The notes beneath the pieces are model-generated. The model was not told where the DNA came from and did no database searches. It saw only the letters and a program-made list of their open reading frames with translations. Shown here one piece after another: positions 16,986 through 28,223 of a stretch of 33,642 bases of DNA. The stretch is from Caulochytrium protostelioides (taxonomy: Eukaryota > Chytridiomycota > Caulochytriomycetes > Caulochytriales > Caulochytriaceae): assembly GCA_003615045.1 (NCBI GenBank), contig ML014308.1, forward strand, positions 1-33,642, given 5' to 3'. The first letter of the stretch is position 1; every line of letters starts with the position of its first letter. A program made the translations under genes and the position numbers.

Positions 16986-19508
16986 GAACGGCGGCGGCAC
17001 ACGGACGGATCGTCAGGCCCACAGAGAGAAGCCGTGGTCTGCAGCGCAAGAAACGGCCGGCCGAACACACTCAGGGCGCGCTTCAACGCGTTCACTCGTA
17101 ATAGCCCAGCGCTGTCGGCGATCACCCAGACCGGCGGCGACGGCTACCGCAGCGACAGGAAAAGGGAGACGACGAGAGACCGTGCTGGACGGCGGTGGGG
17201 CAGGTATGAACGCGCACGGGGACAGAGTACGGGCAGCGCGAGACGAATGGCGGCGGGGACGCAGCGAGGTGAACGAAGAGAGGGCCAGGGTGTAAGGACA
17301 CCCCCAGCGGCGAGGACGGCGAGGGGGGCCGGAACTGATTCCGCAACAGAGACGCCGGAGACAGCTGGCAGCGGCCAATGGTGACGCCGCGGCGGTCAGA
17401 CCTTTCAGAAGGCGGGCGGGCACGAGACGCGGCAGCAGCAGCGGGATACCGGAGTCGGCACAGTTCCACGTCTACCGTATCCGAAATGCGATGGCCAACA
17501 AGACGCGTGGCACTTGGACGGATGAACACCAGCGTTCACCGAAGCCACATGAATCGTGAAGCGGCTGCTCTCGTCTCCTCGCAATCGTGTCGGCGGAACG
17601 CTGCTTCCGACGAAACCTCGAGCGATGGCGATGCGACAGCACGCGGCGTCTTCAACCGAGAAGCAGCAAGTGGAACGCGCGCCAGTCGCGGTGAGCATCT
17701 AACGACACCAAGAAGCCGACGTGATGCGCGCAGGCAAGCGATGGCGGCAGAAACGGCGACTGAAACGCGGGTAACGGCGGCGAAGACGGACGTCACAGAC
17801 AGCCAGCTCGGCGGCGTGGGACCCAGCAGCAACACCGCTTCATACGTTCACCGAGACCGTCACGAGCCGCCGCCATCGCCGCCATCACCACGGGCACGTG
17901 GCGGGTGAGGCCCACGCCGGCCCGCGCCCGCTCGTGCGCTGGCCCCCGTACCCACCATATCTGGGGCCGCTGGGGCCGCGGCTTCGACGACGCGTCGGAC
18001 GGGACGCGGACCGCGGGCGTGGTGGTGGTGGCGGATGGCCACGACGCCGACGCCGACGCCGACGCCGCGCGCGACCGTTCCCGATCGCCGTCGTCGGCTC
18101 TCCAATTCGCTCGGCGCGGCCCGCTGCTCAGACGGCCGGGCGAGGAGACGGCGTCATGGCCGCGGTGGACCAGACCTGACTGCGGACGAGCGCCAAGCCT
18201 CGGCCCGCCCCAGCCGTATGGGTTGGGGCGCTTTCGGGCTCCGTTCATGGTACCATCATTGAAAACAGGGGGTCCGCCACGTGACAGAAACAGTCGTTGA
18301 CCTCGTCTGCGCCATGCTACTCGGATCAGAGTATTAGCTCAGTTAGCGCTCCGTCGTACACCGCCAACGGGGAGCATGCGTTTGGCATGTGCCTGAAACC
18401 CCGCGTCGCGTGGTGTGTAAGTGGCTCGAGTATGAAGCACGCGTGGCTAGCGACATGATTTGACCGCCCAACCCCTAGCCCGACATCATTCACTCTCCCC
18501 ATGTTTTAGGCTGGCCATCATCAACAAGCTCAAGATATCTGATGTTCGTGCTACTCGGATGCTCAAATCAGTCCGATCTGCTGTAGGATGAGCCTAAGGA
18601 CGGCATCATGCCCGTCGCGCGGGCATGAAGCAGCCTATTCATTCATTCTGCAATTTGTAAAAACCAATCCTTGTGAGATTCGAACGCCGTGTACAGCATT
18701 TTCTGGGTCCCCCTCACGCGTGACGGGCGCAGAGGGCGACAGCGGCATGCCTTCGCTGCCTTCGCCCCACACCGCCGCCACGTCCACGACCACGACAACT
18801 CCGACGGGGTGTGGCAAACCGAAGGCGAGGCGGGTGCCATGCAGCGGAGTGAGCGGAGCGAGCCAGACTCACGGCCACGGCGGCAAAAAGACAAACAACC
18901 ACCGGCGCATAGCAGCGCAGGCCGGGGTCGGGGGCCGATGGCCTCGTCCGTGCCGCCGCCACGGCGGACCCTCAGCGGTTGTGGATCCGGCTAGACTCGA
19001 CCCCTGGCTGGGTATGACGCTCGCTTGGACGGACGGGGTCTGGCTTGCGCGCTCAAGCGACAGACCATAGCATCGTGTCACGTCGTGTCATGACCGACAG
19101 CGACAGCGGTGTCTTTCAAGGCCAGATGTCAGTGTTGGACCCTCGGCCATGCCTCGCCATCTCCGCTGATAGCGCTGCACGTTTTTCATCAAGCACACGA
19201 TCATCTCTGGTCTCAAAGCGACCTCGTCGACAAAGAACCTGCGACTGCTTCGATGCGACGCATGGGCCGTGCCCATCCCTGACTACCACACATCATCTCC
19301 TGATTCCCCCACGCGGCCATCACGCCCATCCCACCAACTCCGCCGTCGGAGCCAGGGCGACCTCGTACGAGCGGCAGCAGCAGCTCCGCGTATCATACTC
19401 TGCACACCCACCCGCAATATACCTCCGATTGGAGCACGCCACCACTGTCGCTGTCGGGACGTTTCTCTGACCAGAACACCCGCGCTTCGCCGCGACGCGA
19501 ACGGCAGG
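16986..19508. other. Divergent intergenic region between Not4 and UTP20
   Basis: About 2.5 kb that should hold both promoters. Several open frames (for example about 17378-17908, +) are Arg/Ser/Ala-rich without recognisable motifs, so they are not called. There is a GACGCC hexamer run near 18044-18067. A less GC-rich stretch at about 18310-18660 contains several inverted repeats (see the hairpin entry). The UTP20 frame stays open upstream of its ATG to about 19269 but has no ATG there. Confidence 0.55.
18606..18628. repeat. Perfect 9-bp inverted repeat (hairpin)
   Basis: TCATGCCCG and CGGGCATGA are exact reverse complements around a 5-nt loop, TCGCG. It lies in the less GC-rich part of the Not4-UTP20 spacer. 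A pairing of TTAGGCT (18506-18512) with AGCCTAA (18591-18597) sits just before it. It could be part of an RNA or a regulatory palindrome. Confidence 0.6.
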
Positions 19509-22500
19509 ATGCCGGCCCAGGAGAGCGGCGTGAGCCGCCTCAACAAGAATGGGACCAAGCGCCGCTTCAAATGGACCTCGTTCGCGGAGACGATTGCCGA
19601 CATCAAAATCACGGCGGGCATCACGGCGGCCCGGCCGAACCTGATTGCCGAGGATACGCCTTGCTTGGTGGGCACGACGGCGGCCAAGTGGGCCTTGAGC
19701 AACCGTGCGCCAACCTATGTGCAGACCTACAAACGTATCCGCGGGCATACCCGCACATTGTTGGCGCTGCTCGAGTTTAAGCAGGAAGTCTTTGATGACC
19801 TCGTCCGCGGCATCCAAAAGGAAGATCTGCTGAGCATCGAAGCGCTCGCGGATCTGCTGACGACGTTCTTTGTGGACTTGCAGGGCGAGACGGACGCTTT
19901 TGTGTTCCCTGCGATTGACTGCATGCTGCCGCTGTTGGCACATCACCATGCCGACATCGTCAACGTCGCCGTTACGGCCGTTGCGAAGCTGCTGCGGTAT
20001 AACACGCGCTACATCATGCGCAACGCGGAGGGGTTGTATGAGCGCGTGACGCCGTACTTCACCGCGTCACGGGAGCATACCCGCCGGTTTGCCGGTGAGG
20101 TCATGGCCTACGTCGTGCGCAAGCTCAGCCCAGGCAAGCAGGCCGACCGCCTGTACGCGGCGATGCTGCAGGTCGTCATCGACGCACCCAAGGCGCTCGA
20201 GGGCCACGTGGAACTCTTTGTCAGCACGTGCATCACCGCGCAGAAGCACCTGCACTCCCAGACTGCGAACATTGTGGGCACACTTTTCTGTGCGGTCATG
20301 AACCACCCCGAGTCGATTGCGGCCATGCAGGCGTGCATGGGCAACGAGGACGCGGTGAGCACTGCATTCGGTATGGTGCTGACCCTGCTCGGCAATAGTA
20401 TGTCGGCGATTGGCCGGACGCTCGAGAATCAGGAGGAGGCCGCGGCCCTGTACACGACTCTGTGGCAGCTCCAGCCCGCGGCGCCCAATGCGGAAGGCGG
20501 CGACGAGGTCGTCGAGGAAGAGCGCATGCTGTATGCGCTGTGCTACTGGAAACTCATCCAGACGACGGTGCACCGCAGCAAGACGCCCTCCACAACCACC
20601 GACTTGGTCGTGGGCCACCTAATCGCGCTCAAGCGTACGATCACCGCTGAGTATACCGCATGGCCCGCGGTGCTCCGCCAGCAGTTCGTCGAGACCCTGC
20701 TCAACACGATGATGCTGTATGGACAGCGCATGCAGGACAGCCACGTGTCGGTGCCTCTCGCGCAGCGCAAGGCATGGAACCTGATGCTGACGTTCCTGCC
20801 GGACCTGACCCCCGGCGCCTTCTGCGCCTTGCTGTCCGAGTGGTTCCGCCGCCCGGAAGCCGCTGCGTTCGGTCTCTTCTCGCAAGCTATTTGGCCCAAG
20901 TTCACGCAGGCGCTCGCCACCTATGCTCAAGCAGGAAGTGAGTGGATCCTGCCGCTCGCCGTGCTTTGCTACACGATGCCCGGTGGCGCGTCGATCACGT
21001 CGTATCTGAGCCCGAGCCAGCGCTCGGGCGCACAGGAAGCCTTGCTCCCGACCGCGGCCACCGACGCCATCCGCGCCCACGTTCCGTCCGCATTCGCCGC
21101 CGCGCTGCAGGCCCAGCGCTACCACGAAGCCCTCGCGTACATCCACCTGATTGCTGCTGTTGCGCTGCCGTTCGACGCGCTGCGCACGATGCATACCGGC
21201 ATCGTCGCCGCCATCATGGCGAGCCCCGAGCTCGCCGCCCAGCCGTCCCACACGCTGCGATGGACGATGTTGGCTGCCGCGTTCAAGGCTCTTTGGGCCG
21301 CGGCGCGTTCGGCCTCGCCCGCCATGGACGACGCCGCACTCGTTGATGCGGTCGTGCTGCCGCTCACAGCCTGCGCGGAGGACATGCTCCACCGCGCCGC
21401 GCCGCTGCTGACCGAGGCGCTCCCCATCCTCGCGTCGCTGATAGACGAGCCGCGGGTGCCGCCGATGATCACGCAGCTCTGCGCTGTCATCCAGCACGAG
21501 ATGGAGCAGTGGGACGTGCATACGGTGTACAACACGCCGCTGTGGACGGCGCAAACCGCCTTTTTGGCGCGGCTCGCGCCGACGCCGCTCTATGAAGCGA
21601 TGCAGGCCATCACGATGCTAGACAACTCGTTCGAGATGCTGCGCGACAAGACTCTACGTCTCACGCGGCTGTCGGACGCACACAAAAAGTATACCACGCC
21701 GCTGCCGCGCGACTCGCGCGAGCGCCTCCGCGCGCACCGCATTACGCTAAACTTTGCGACCTTTGTGTGCACGCAGAATCTTGCGCCGCTTTGGGAGCCC
21801 GCGGCCAAGCTGTGGCGCTTCTGCACCCACCTCCTTGCCGAGGAAGGCGATGCGCATCTGCTGAAGATTCTCGATGTCACCCACAGCCGCGACCCGATCA
21901 CGCTCGCCAGTGTCCAGCAGCTCGCAGCCTTCAAGGGCACGTTCCCGCAGCGCATCCACCTTTTCCAAGAACCGAGTATCGTTCTGGCACAGCATAAAGT
22001 GCTGGAGGCCGTGCCCTTTGTGCGCCTCGATATTGGTAACTTTGGTAAGCTGGCGGTTGGTGTTGCGATGGAGCTGCCCTCGGTCGTGACCCGTTACCCG
22101 GCCCAGGTGCTGGCGCTGGTGCACGCCACGTGCCAAAATCTACCGAAGGGCGCGTTCGCGCTGACTCTCGACACGCAGCATGCCTCTATGCATATGAAGC
22201 CATCTGCGGCTGAAGCAGCGGCTGATGCTGATGCTGATGCTGAAGAGGCTGTCGCCGAAGCGATGGCGACAGATGAGGGCGCTGATGATGTGGCGCTGTC
22301 GGAGAAGGAGGGCGATGTCGACGAGCCGACGGGTGCTGAGGACGAGACGCCCGACGTCTTCGTGACCGAGATGGACCACGAAATTACGGTGACGCCGCTG
22401 CTGACCAAGCGACAGCTCCGCCAACAGCAGTGGCTCGCCGCCTTGGCCCATTGGCCCTTGACGAAACTGGATGCCGAGCATCAGGCTGCCTTCGGACACC

Positions 22501-25500
22501 TGCTCCAGTCCCTCATCGAGCTGGATGGCGCAATCCAGACCGCCGCCTTGACGGCCATCTTCCAGTCCATCTACCCGCAGAACGGCGTTTTGCTCAAGTA
22601 CCGCGAGCCTCTGGAGAAACTCACGAACATCCGCAGCTGGCGCGACGGCATTCTTCGACTCGATCTGGGCGAGATCTATGCGGGCAGTGCCGAGTTGGGC
22701 CCGAACGCCGATATGGACCAGTTCACGTCAATTCTCACCTCGCTCCTCTGGGGCCTCTGCCACGAGGCCCACCAGAAGAGCCGCTACACCATCAGTATGC
22801 GCCGCCGCACCATCTTCCAGCACATCGCGAGCTACCCGGGCACGCCCGTGCTCCAGGCGATGCTGCAGCGATTGAACCAGTCGGCGGGGCCCTTGGGCCA
22901 GTCGCCGTCCATGTTTGCCGCGCGCTGCGTCCCGACCGCGATTCCGCTCACGATCGCGCGCCATCAGCAGCTCAAAAGCCTGATGCAGTTTACCCAGAAC
23001 GTCGCCGTCAGTCTATCCTTCCGCCTCGGTCCGCATATCGGCCCGCTGCTCGATCTTGCCATGAACCTCGCGGCCATCATGCAGGCCGGCTACGTGCACA
23101 GCCGCTATGCAGGCGACATGCGCCACGGCGTCCACGAGCTGCTACACGCCATCTTTATGCGTCCCCAAACGGCCGGCGAAGCCAGTGTCCTCCAAAGACT
23201 GCCCGAGCTTTACACGCACCTCGTGGCGCCTTACTTGCCGCTGCTGACGGAGTACCGGTTCTCGAATGTAGCGTCGCTGCTCAAGCTGCTGGCCGACTGG
23301 TGTCGCGATGCGCGCTACCACGCCGTGTTCGACCAGCACCCGACGCTCCTCGAGACCTATGTGGCGCTGCTTGCTCAACCCAAGCTGCCCGCGATGGTCG
23401 CGACCCACGTGCTGAGCTCGATTGGCGATCTGCTGGATCTCAAGCAATCGGCGATGGAGGTCGACGGCAAGGACGCGTCCGCGGTCGTGGCCAACCCGTT
23501 CACGTCGGACCGTTTGCTAGACACGACGCTTGCCCACGTCGGCGCCTTCCTGCGTTTCCAAGAAGGCAATGTCCGCTCGCCCGCAACTATGCAGGCCGTC
23601 GATGTGTCGATCCGCCTCGCGGAGGATCTCACGGATGCGGTGCGCCTGCGCCCCATCGTCGACTTAATTGTGCCCAAACTCCGCGCGCCCACGCTGGCCG
23701 CCGCGACGCGCACCACGCTCTGTGTGCTCTTCAAGCGGTACATGGGCATCTGGCTCAGCGAAGCACATACGGCGCTGACGTGGCCGTGGCAACTGACATC
23801 GGACGCATTGTCGCCGGTCGCTCTCATTGCAGCCACCGAGCGGTACACGTTTGATGCTCTGCGGACGGGGGATGCCAGCAAGGAAGACTGGCCTTGCCAT
23901 CCGGACCAGCTCAGTTTGATCAAGTACTACTACATGATCTGCGCGGCCTTGACGATTCTGCCGGAGATTGAGGCTCGCCAGCAGCTCATCGCGGTCGTCG
24001 AAGCGATGGGCGCCGCCTTGCCCGCGCTCGCGCCGATGGCCGGCGCTCTTAAACAGATGAACGCCGGCCAAGCCGCTGGCATCAATTTCAACGAGCAGTT
24101 TGCGGGACTCGAAGCCGCCGAGCAGCTGCTCCGCAGCGAGGATACCCCCATCCACGTGGCACTGTTGGCGCAGCTCGTGTACGCGCTGCAGGACGAGAAG
24201 GAGTTTGTGCTGCGTCGCAAGGTCTCGCTCATTCTGCAGGTCTATCTTCAAGAGGTCGCCGCCGTCCGTCCGGACGCCGCGAAGGTCTTCGTGAGCTACA
24301 CGTGGGCCCCGCTGCGGTCGCTCATCAAGACGGCTCCCGCCCCCGTGCGCGAAGAAGTGCTCGCCATCATGGGCGTCGCCATCACAACGGTCGCCGACCA
24401 CGCCGAGCAGCTGCGCAACATGCGGCCGCTGATGGCCGCCGCCGACGAGGACGAGGACGGCGACGACGGCACGATTCTGTCGAACATGTATCATTTCAAG
24501 GCCGACAAGCGCATGGCCGCCACGCGGCTGCTGTGCAAAGCGATTCTCGCCGATACATTTTCGGCCACGACGCTCTCGCAGATTCTCATCCCTCTGCTGA
24601 CGCGTCTGCTGATCGAGACCCCGCCGGGCCCGCGCACCCATGTGTATCTGGATACCCTCGTCACATGCTTGGGCGAGGCCAGCCTGCGCATTGCGTGGCC
24701 CGCGTTCAACACGCTGCTGTCAGAGCTGATCGCCCACGTGCTGAGCGACAAGATGTCCCGCATCAGCAAATACTTTTTGCGCATTATCATCCGCGGCGTC
24801 GACCGCTTCCATACGGAGCTGCAGAACGCCGCGTCCGGCGTGTCCGACCCGCAGGCCCGCAGCAAGGGCGCGCATGCCTCGACCTCGCCCGAGCGCATCC
24901 ACGCGCTCGTGGAGATGCTGCACGGCATTTGGAGTGACATGAAGGACGACGCAACGAACAACAAATTCGTTGATCAAGCGCTCGCGCGCGTCCCGCTCGC
25001 GTCCGTGATGGCCCGACTCATCGTGTGTCTGCCCGAAGGCCAGCACCGCAGCGTCGTCGCGGACCGCCTGCTGAACACGCTTGTTCGCTATGAAGCCTCG
25101 CGGGACCCGGGCCTGCGTCGCACAGTCCGGGTCGCGATCGCCGACAGCGTCAGTATTCTCGGCAAGTCGTACTTTGGCCTGGTCCTGAAAGAAGCGACCC
25201 ACGTGCTGCGCCGCTCCTTCTACGCGCACGCCGTGCCCAGCCTGGTGCTGACGATGCTGTATCGCGTGCGTATGGATGCCGACGATATCCAAGCGTTGGA
25301 GCAGCCCTTGTGGGAGCTGATGCGCGAAGATATGGTCGGTGTGCTCGACGAACAGCGCCGCGCCCCGGCCCTGGAGGGCAAAGTACACGAGATGCGCACG
25401 TGCACTTCGTTCACCATTCTCAAATACCTCAGCGCGAGTCTGCCCGTGGCGCGCATCAACGCATTCCTCGCCCCGATCCGCGAGCTCTTGCTTAACACGA

Positions 25501-28223
25501 TGAGTCCGCAGGTCGTGCGTCAGATGCGCCACGCGCTGTCCTCGATCCGCCAGGGCCTGCTCATGCCTGCCTCGCTCGCTGCCACTGGCGGAAATGGCGA
25601 GACGCTGGCCAAAGCCACCGGTCAGGATGTGTTGCAAAGCGATCAGGACCTGGCCGAGGATATGGCGGCGACGGCCGCCGCGATCGCGACGGAGGCGACG
25701 GAGGCGACGATCACACCGATACCGCAAGACGAGACGCAGGCGGAGGCGGATGAACCGACCGCTGCCCCAAAGAACGAGGCGCGAGACGACGATGTTGCGG
25801 CGCACGTGGCTTCAGACGATCTGCCATTTGACCGGTTCGCCTTGCTCGAGTTCCTGTATCACTTCCTCTCGGACCGCTCGCTGTACCGGTTGCCCGAGAG
25901 CGTCCGCACCGACGGTCCCGAGGCTCTGAAGGATGTCCATGCCAAGCGCCGCGCGGCGCAGTTCCAGCGTAATGTCGAGATCGTCTGGAAACGGCCCTCG
26001 GAGCCGAGCGTGGAAGCCGTCGTGCACACGAACAACTTCATTCTGGCCGAATTCGGGCTCGATACGCTCTACGTACTGCTCCGCGACCGCCACATGGCGC
26101 CTCAAGACCGCGAACAGCAGCAGTGCGTTGACCCCTTCGTGTCGCTGTTGGGCGAAGCCATCTTTTCCGAGCACCGCTCCGTGATCCACTTGGCGCTCCG
26201 CAATCTGAACGTGCTCGCCAAGCACTGGGCGATGCTGCCGTCCTTCGTCGACTTTACGCCCGCCTTGATGCACCAGTGCTTGAAGATCATCAGCCGCGCG
26301 GGCAACTTGACGAGTGAACTTTCGAGCGCGGCGATGTGCACACTGATCAGTCTGCTGACTGGATCGACGGATGACGTGACGGTCGATGCGCCGTTCAAGA
26401 AAATCAACTTTGCGCCGCTGCTGACGCTGTGCGCGCAGTCGATTGAGCAGTACGAAATGGATACCCAGTGCCACGCCTTCTTACGGACGCTCATTAACCG
26501 CCGTCTCGTCTTTTCGCAAATGTACGAGCTGATGGAGACCGTGCTGGCCATGAGTATCACTTGCCAGAGCGACCAGGTTCGCAACGTCTGCCGCGACACC
26601 TTCGTTCAGTTCATGCTGAATTATCCGCACGAGCCCAAGAGTCTGAAGCGCAAGATGCTCTTTGCGGTCCAGAACCTGCAGTTTCCGGTCTCGTACGGCC
26701 GCCAATCCGCCCTCGCCCTGCTCGAGCGGCTCTTTACCCGCGTCGGCATCGAAGTCATGCACGAGTATGTCCACATCGCCTATAGTTCAGCGCTGCTGAT
26801 GCTCGCCAACGACGAGGATCCGGGTTGCCGCGAAGCTGCCGCGCAGTTCATTGTTTCACTGTTCCGCTCCCTGGACGCCACCCATACCGCGAAGCTGCTG
26901 GATTGGACCGCGCATATCGTAGACCGCGTCGAAACGGTTGACACCACTTCGACCAAGCAGCCGCGTCTGCTCGCTTCGGCGGGCCAGGTCTACGGCCTCA
27001 TTATCGACAGTCACGTGTTTGCCCCGACCTTGCCGGCCATCGAACGCGGTGTTCTTCGTGTCGCGCGCCTCAGCCTCGACGGCGCTCTCAAGGAAGTCGA
27101 CGCTGCCACGCTCCGCCACGTGGACGCCGATGGTGCTGCCGGCACCGTCAGCGCCACCGACGGTTACCGCTGGTGGAACGCCGCGTACATGGCGCTGCAT
27201 GCGTTCAACAAGCTCGTCAAGCCGCTGACGGCGCCGCAGCGCCGCGCCCTCGTCGACCGCTGTGCCGCCACCGCGCCCCTCGTTCTTGAGCAGATGGTGC
27301 AGTGCGTCGTCTACCCGCACGCATGGGTCCGCCGTCAAGCGACCCGCGCCCTCGCCGCTACGGCCGCCGCCGTCCTCGAACCGCTGAAGGGCGCATCCGT
27401 CCAGGGCGAGCATGCCGCCATGGCCCTGCCGCCCTTCCTGGCCCCGGGCGACGCGCGTCTCTTCCTGGCTCACAACCTACTCGATGTTGTTCAGAGCCCA
27501 CAGATGGACGATGCCCAGGGCACCGTCCTCGCCCAGCTCTTCACCCTGCTCGCCAAGCTCTTTTACTACTGCGAAGCCGTCCCGTCGGCCGCCGCCACCG
27601 CTGCGGATGCATCGGTACCGACGACCCACAAGTCGCTCGTCTGGCTGCTGCGCCAGCTGTCCCTGCTCTCGCGCCGGGAACGCTTCACTCCGGCCAACGC
27701 GGAGACGGGAACCCGAACCAAATGGACGTCGCCTGCCTCGCGTCGCGCCATCTATACCGCGTTTGCGGCGATTCTCTCGGCGCTGCCGGACGCCGCTGCC
27801 CGCGCGCCCTATGCCGAGCCGGTGCTGCAGGCCGTCGTCCGTCTTACCGCGGGCAACGCCGTTGGCGGCCGCCAGGCCCATCTCCACGTTCCCGAAGCCC
27901 TGCTTGGATTGTCGCCGCTCGCCGGCGCGGCGCCCGCCATCTTGCGTGACGAGCAGCGCGCGGCCGTCGATCTCGCCAAAGAGGTCCAGAACATGTGCGC
28001 GAGCCTGCTGGACGGCGCGACCTATTTCCGTTTGCATGCCGATGTGCAGCGCGACATGGAGGAAACGCGTGAGGCGCGCAAGCGCAAGCTCGCCGAGAAG
28101 GTCGACCAAGACGAGGCTTTCGCGGAAGCCCACAAGGCCAAGCGCATGCGCAACAAGGCCGAAGCCAAGGCGCGCAAGCTCAAGGCACAGCGCATCCGCA
28201 ACAGCAGCGGCAAGACGCTCTAA
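19509..28223 (+). CDS. UTP20: UTP20, small-subunit processome HEAT-repeat protein
   Basis: A component of the U3 snoRNP/SSU processome needed for 18S rRNA maturation in the nucleolus. The 2904-residue product is close to the family size (about 2500-2800 in yeast and human). The N-terminus KRRFKWTSFAETIADIKI and the following helical repeats match the family start. An acidic insert (about 899-960, with Ala-Asp repeats) precedes the region that resembles the DRIM domain (from about 960, with LLTKRQLRQQQWLAAL and YREPLEKLTNIRSWRDGI). Helical HEAT/ARM-like repeats continue almost to the end. The last 55 residues are strongly basic and charged (REARKRKLAEK, KRMRNKAEAKARKLK), as in UTP20 C-termini. 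The open frame begins 80 codons earlier at a GTG; the ATG at 19509 is the only Met before the conserved start. There is not one intron in 8.7 kb. It is convergent with TAF6. Confidence 0.96.
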   Translation: MPAQESGVSRLNKNGTKRRFKWTSFAETIADIKITAGITAARPNLIAEDTPCLVGTTAAKWALSNRAPTYVQTYKRIRGHTRTLLALLEFKQEVFDDLVRGIQKEDLLSIEALADLLTTFFVDLQGETDAFVFPAIDCMLPLLAHHHADIVNVAVTAVAKLLRYNTRYIMRNAEGLYERVTPYFTASREHTRRFAGEVMAYVVRKLSPGKQADRLYAAMLQVVIDAPKALEGHVELFVSTCITAQKHLHSQTANIVGTLFCAVMNHPESIAAMQACMGNEDAVSTAFGMVLTLLGNSMSAIGRTLENQEEAAALYTTLWQLQPAAPNAEGGDEVVEEERMLYALCYWKLIQTTVHRSKTPSTTTDLVVGHLIALKRTITAEYTAWPAVLRQQFVETLLNTMMLYGQRMQDSHVSVPLAQRKAWNLMLTFLPDLTPGAFCALLSEWFRRPEAAAFGLFSQAIWPKFTQALATYAQAGSEWILPLAVLCYTMPGGASITSYLSPSQRSGAQEALLPTAATDAIRAHVPSAFAAALQAQRYHEALAYIHLIAAVALPFDALRTMHTGIVAAIMASPELAAQPSHTLRWTMLAAAFKALWAAARSASPAMDDAALVDAVVLPLTACAEDMLHRAAPLLTEALPILASLIDEPRVPPMITQLCAVIQHEMEQWDVHTVYNTPLWTAQTAFLARLAPTPLYEAMQAITMLDNSFEMLRDKTLRLTRLSDAHKKYTTPLPRDSRERLRAHRITLNFATFVCTQNLAPLWEPAAKLWRFCTHLLAEEGDAHLLKILDVTHSRDPITLASVQQLAAFKGTFPQRIHLFQEPSIVLAQHKVLEAVPFVRLDIGNFGKLAVGVAMELPSVVTRYPAQVLALVHATCQNLPKGAFALTLDTQHASMHMKPSAAEAAADADADAEEAVAEAMATDEGADDVALSEKEGDVDEPTGAEDETPDVFVTEMDHEITVTPLLTKRQLRQQQWLAALAHWPLTKLDAEHQAAFGHLLQSLIELDGAIQTAALTAIFQSIYPQNGVLLKYREPLEKLTNIRSWRDGILRLDLGEIYAGSAELGPNADMDQFTSILTSLLWGLCHEAHQKSRYTISMRRRTIFQHIASYPGTPVLQAMLQRLNQSAGPLGQSPSMFAARCVPTAIPLTIARHQQLKSLMQFTQNVAVSLSFRLGPHIGPLLDLAMNLAAIMQAGYVHSRYAGDMRHGVHELLHAIFMRPQTAGEASVLQRLPELYTHLVAPYLPLLTEYRFSNVASLLKLLADWCRDARYHAVFDQHPTLLETYVALLAQPKLPAMVATHVLSSIGDLLDLKQSAMEVDGKDASAVVANPFTSDRLLDTTLAHVGAFLRFQEGNVRSPATMQAVDVSIRLAEDLTDAVRLRPIVDLIVPKLRAPTLAAATRTTLCVLFKRYMGIWLSEAHTALTWPWQLTSDALSPVALIAATERYTFDALRTGDASKEDWPCHPDQLSLIKYYYMICAALTILPEIEARQQLIAVVEAMGAALPALAPMAGALKQMNAGQAAGINFNEQFAGLEAAEQLLRSEDTPIHVALLAQLVYALQDEKEFVLRRKVSLILQVYLQEVAAVRPDAAKVFVSYTWAPLRSLIKTAPAPVREEVLAIMGVAITTVADHAEQLRNMRPLMAAADEDEDGDDGTILSNMYHFKADKRMAATRLLCKAILADTFSATTLSQILIPLLTRLLIETPPGPRTHVYLDTLVTCLGEASLRIAWPAFNTLLSELIAHVLSDKMSRISKYFLRIIIRGVDRFHTELQNAASGVSDPQARSKGAHASTSPERIHALVEMLHGIWSDMKDDATNNKFVDQALARVPLASVMARLIVCLPEGQHRSVVADRLLNTLVRYEASRDPGLRRTVRVAIADSVSILGKSYFGLVLKEATHVLRRSFYAHAVPSLVLTMLYRVRMDADDIQALEQPLWELMREDMVGVLDEQRRAPALEGKVHEMRTCTSFTILKYLSASLPVARINAFLAPIRELLLNTMSPQVVRQMRHALSSIRQGLLMPASLAATGGNGETLAKATGQDVLQSDQDLAEDMAATAAAIATEATEATITPIPQDETQAEADEPTAAPKNEARDDDVAAHVASDDLPFDRFALLEFLYHFLSDRSLYRLPESVRTDGPEALKDVHAKRRAAQFQRNVEIVWKRPSEPSVEAVVHTNNFILAEFGLDTLYVLLRDRHMAPQDREQQQCVDPFVSLLGEAIFSEHRSVIHLALRNLNVLAKHWAMLPSFVDFTPALMHQCLKIISRAGNLTSELSSAAMCTLISLLTGSTDDVTVDAPFKKINFAPLLTLCAQSIEQYEMDTQCHAFLRTLINRRLVFSQMYELMETVLAMSITCQSDQVRNVCRDTFVQFMLNYPHEPKSLKRKMLFAVQNLQFPVSYGRQSALALLERLFTRVGIEVMHEYVHIAYSSALLMLANDEDPGCREAAAQFIVSLFRSLDATHTAKLLDWTAHIVDRVETVDTTSTKQPRLLASAGQVYGLIIDSHVFAPTLPAIERGVLRVARLSLDGALKEVDAATLRHVDADGAAGTVSATDGYRWWNAAYMALHAFNKLVKPLTAPQRRALVDRCAATAPLVLEQMVQCVVYPHAWVRRQATRALAATAAAVLEPLKGASVQGEHAAMALPPFLAPGDARLFLAHNLLDVVQSPQMDDAQGTVLAQLFTLLAKLFYYCEAVPSAAATAADASVPTTHKSLVWLLRQLSLLSRRERFTPANAETGTRTKWTSPASRRAIYTAFAAILSALPDAAARAPYAEPVLQAVVRLTAGNAVGGRQAHLHVPEALLGLSPLAGAAPAILRDEQRAAVDLAKEVQNMCASLLDGATYFRLHADVQRDMEETREARKRKLAEKVDQDEAFAEAHKAKRMRNKAEAKARKLKAQRIRNSSGKTL

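Noticed and set aside
17378-17908. A 176-residue plus-strand open frame in the Not4-UTP20 spacer
   Set aside because: Ser/Arg/Ala-rich without recognisable motif. It overlaps the expected Not4 promoter, and its length is unremarkable for this base composition.
18330-18440. A tRNA-like A-box (TTAGCTCAGTTAG) with a B-box-like GGCTCGAGTAT downstream
   Set aside because: No seven-base acceptor stem, no five-base anticodon stem with seven-base loop, and the spacing is wrong; no cloverleaf can be drawn.
18665-18700. A T-loop-like GTTCGAATC on the minus strand
   Set aside because: The bases on either side do not form the five-base T stem, and no D arm or anticodon arm lies upstream.
19269-19508. 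An 80-residue N-terminal extension of UTP20
   Set aside because: It contains no ATG and is unlike the family N-terminus; it is most simply an open 5'UTR.
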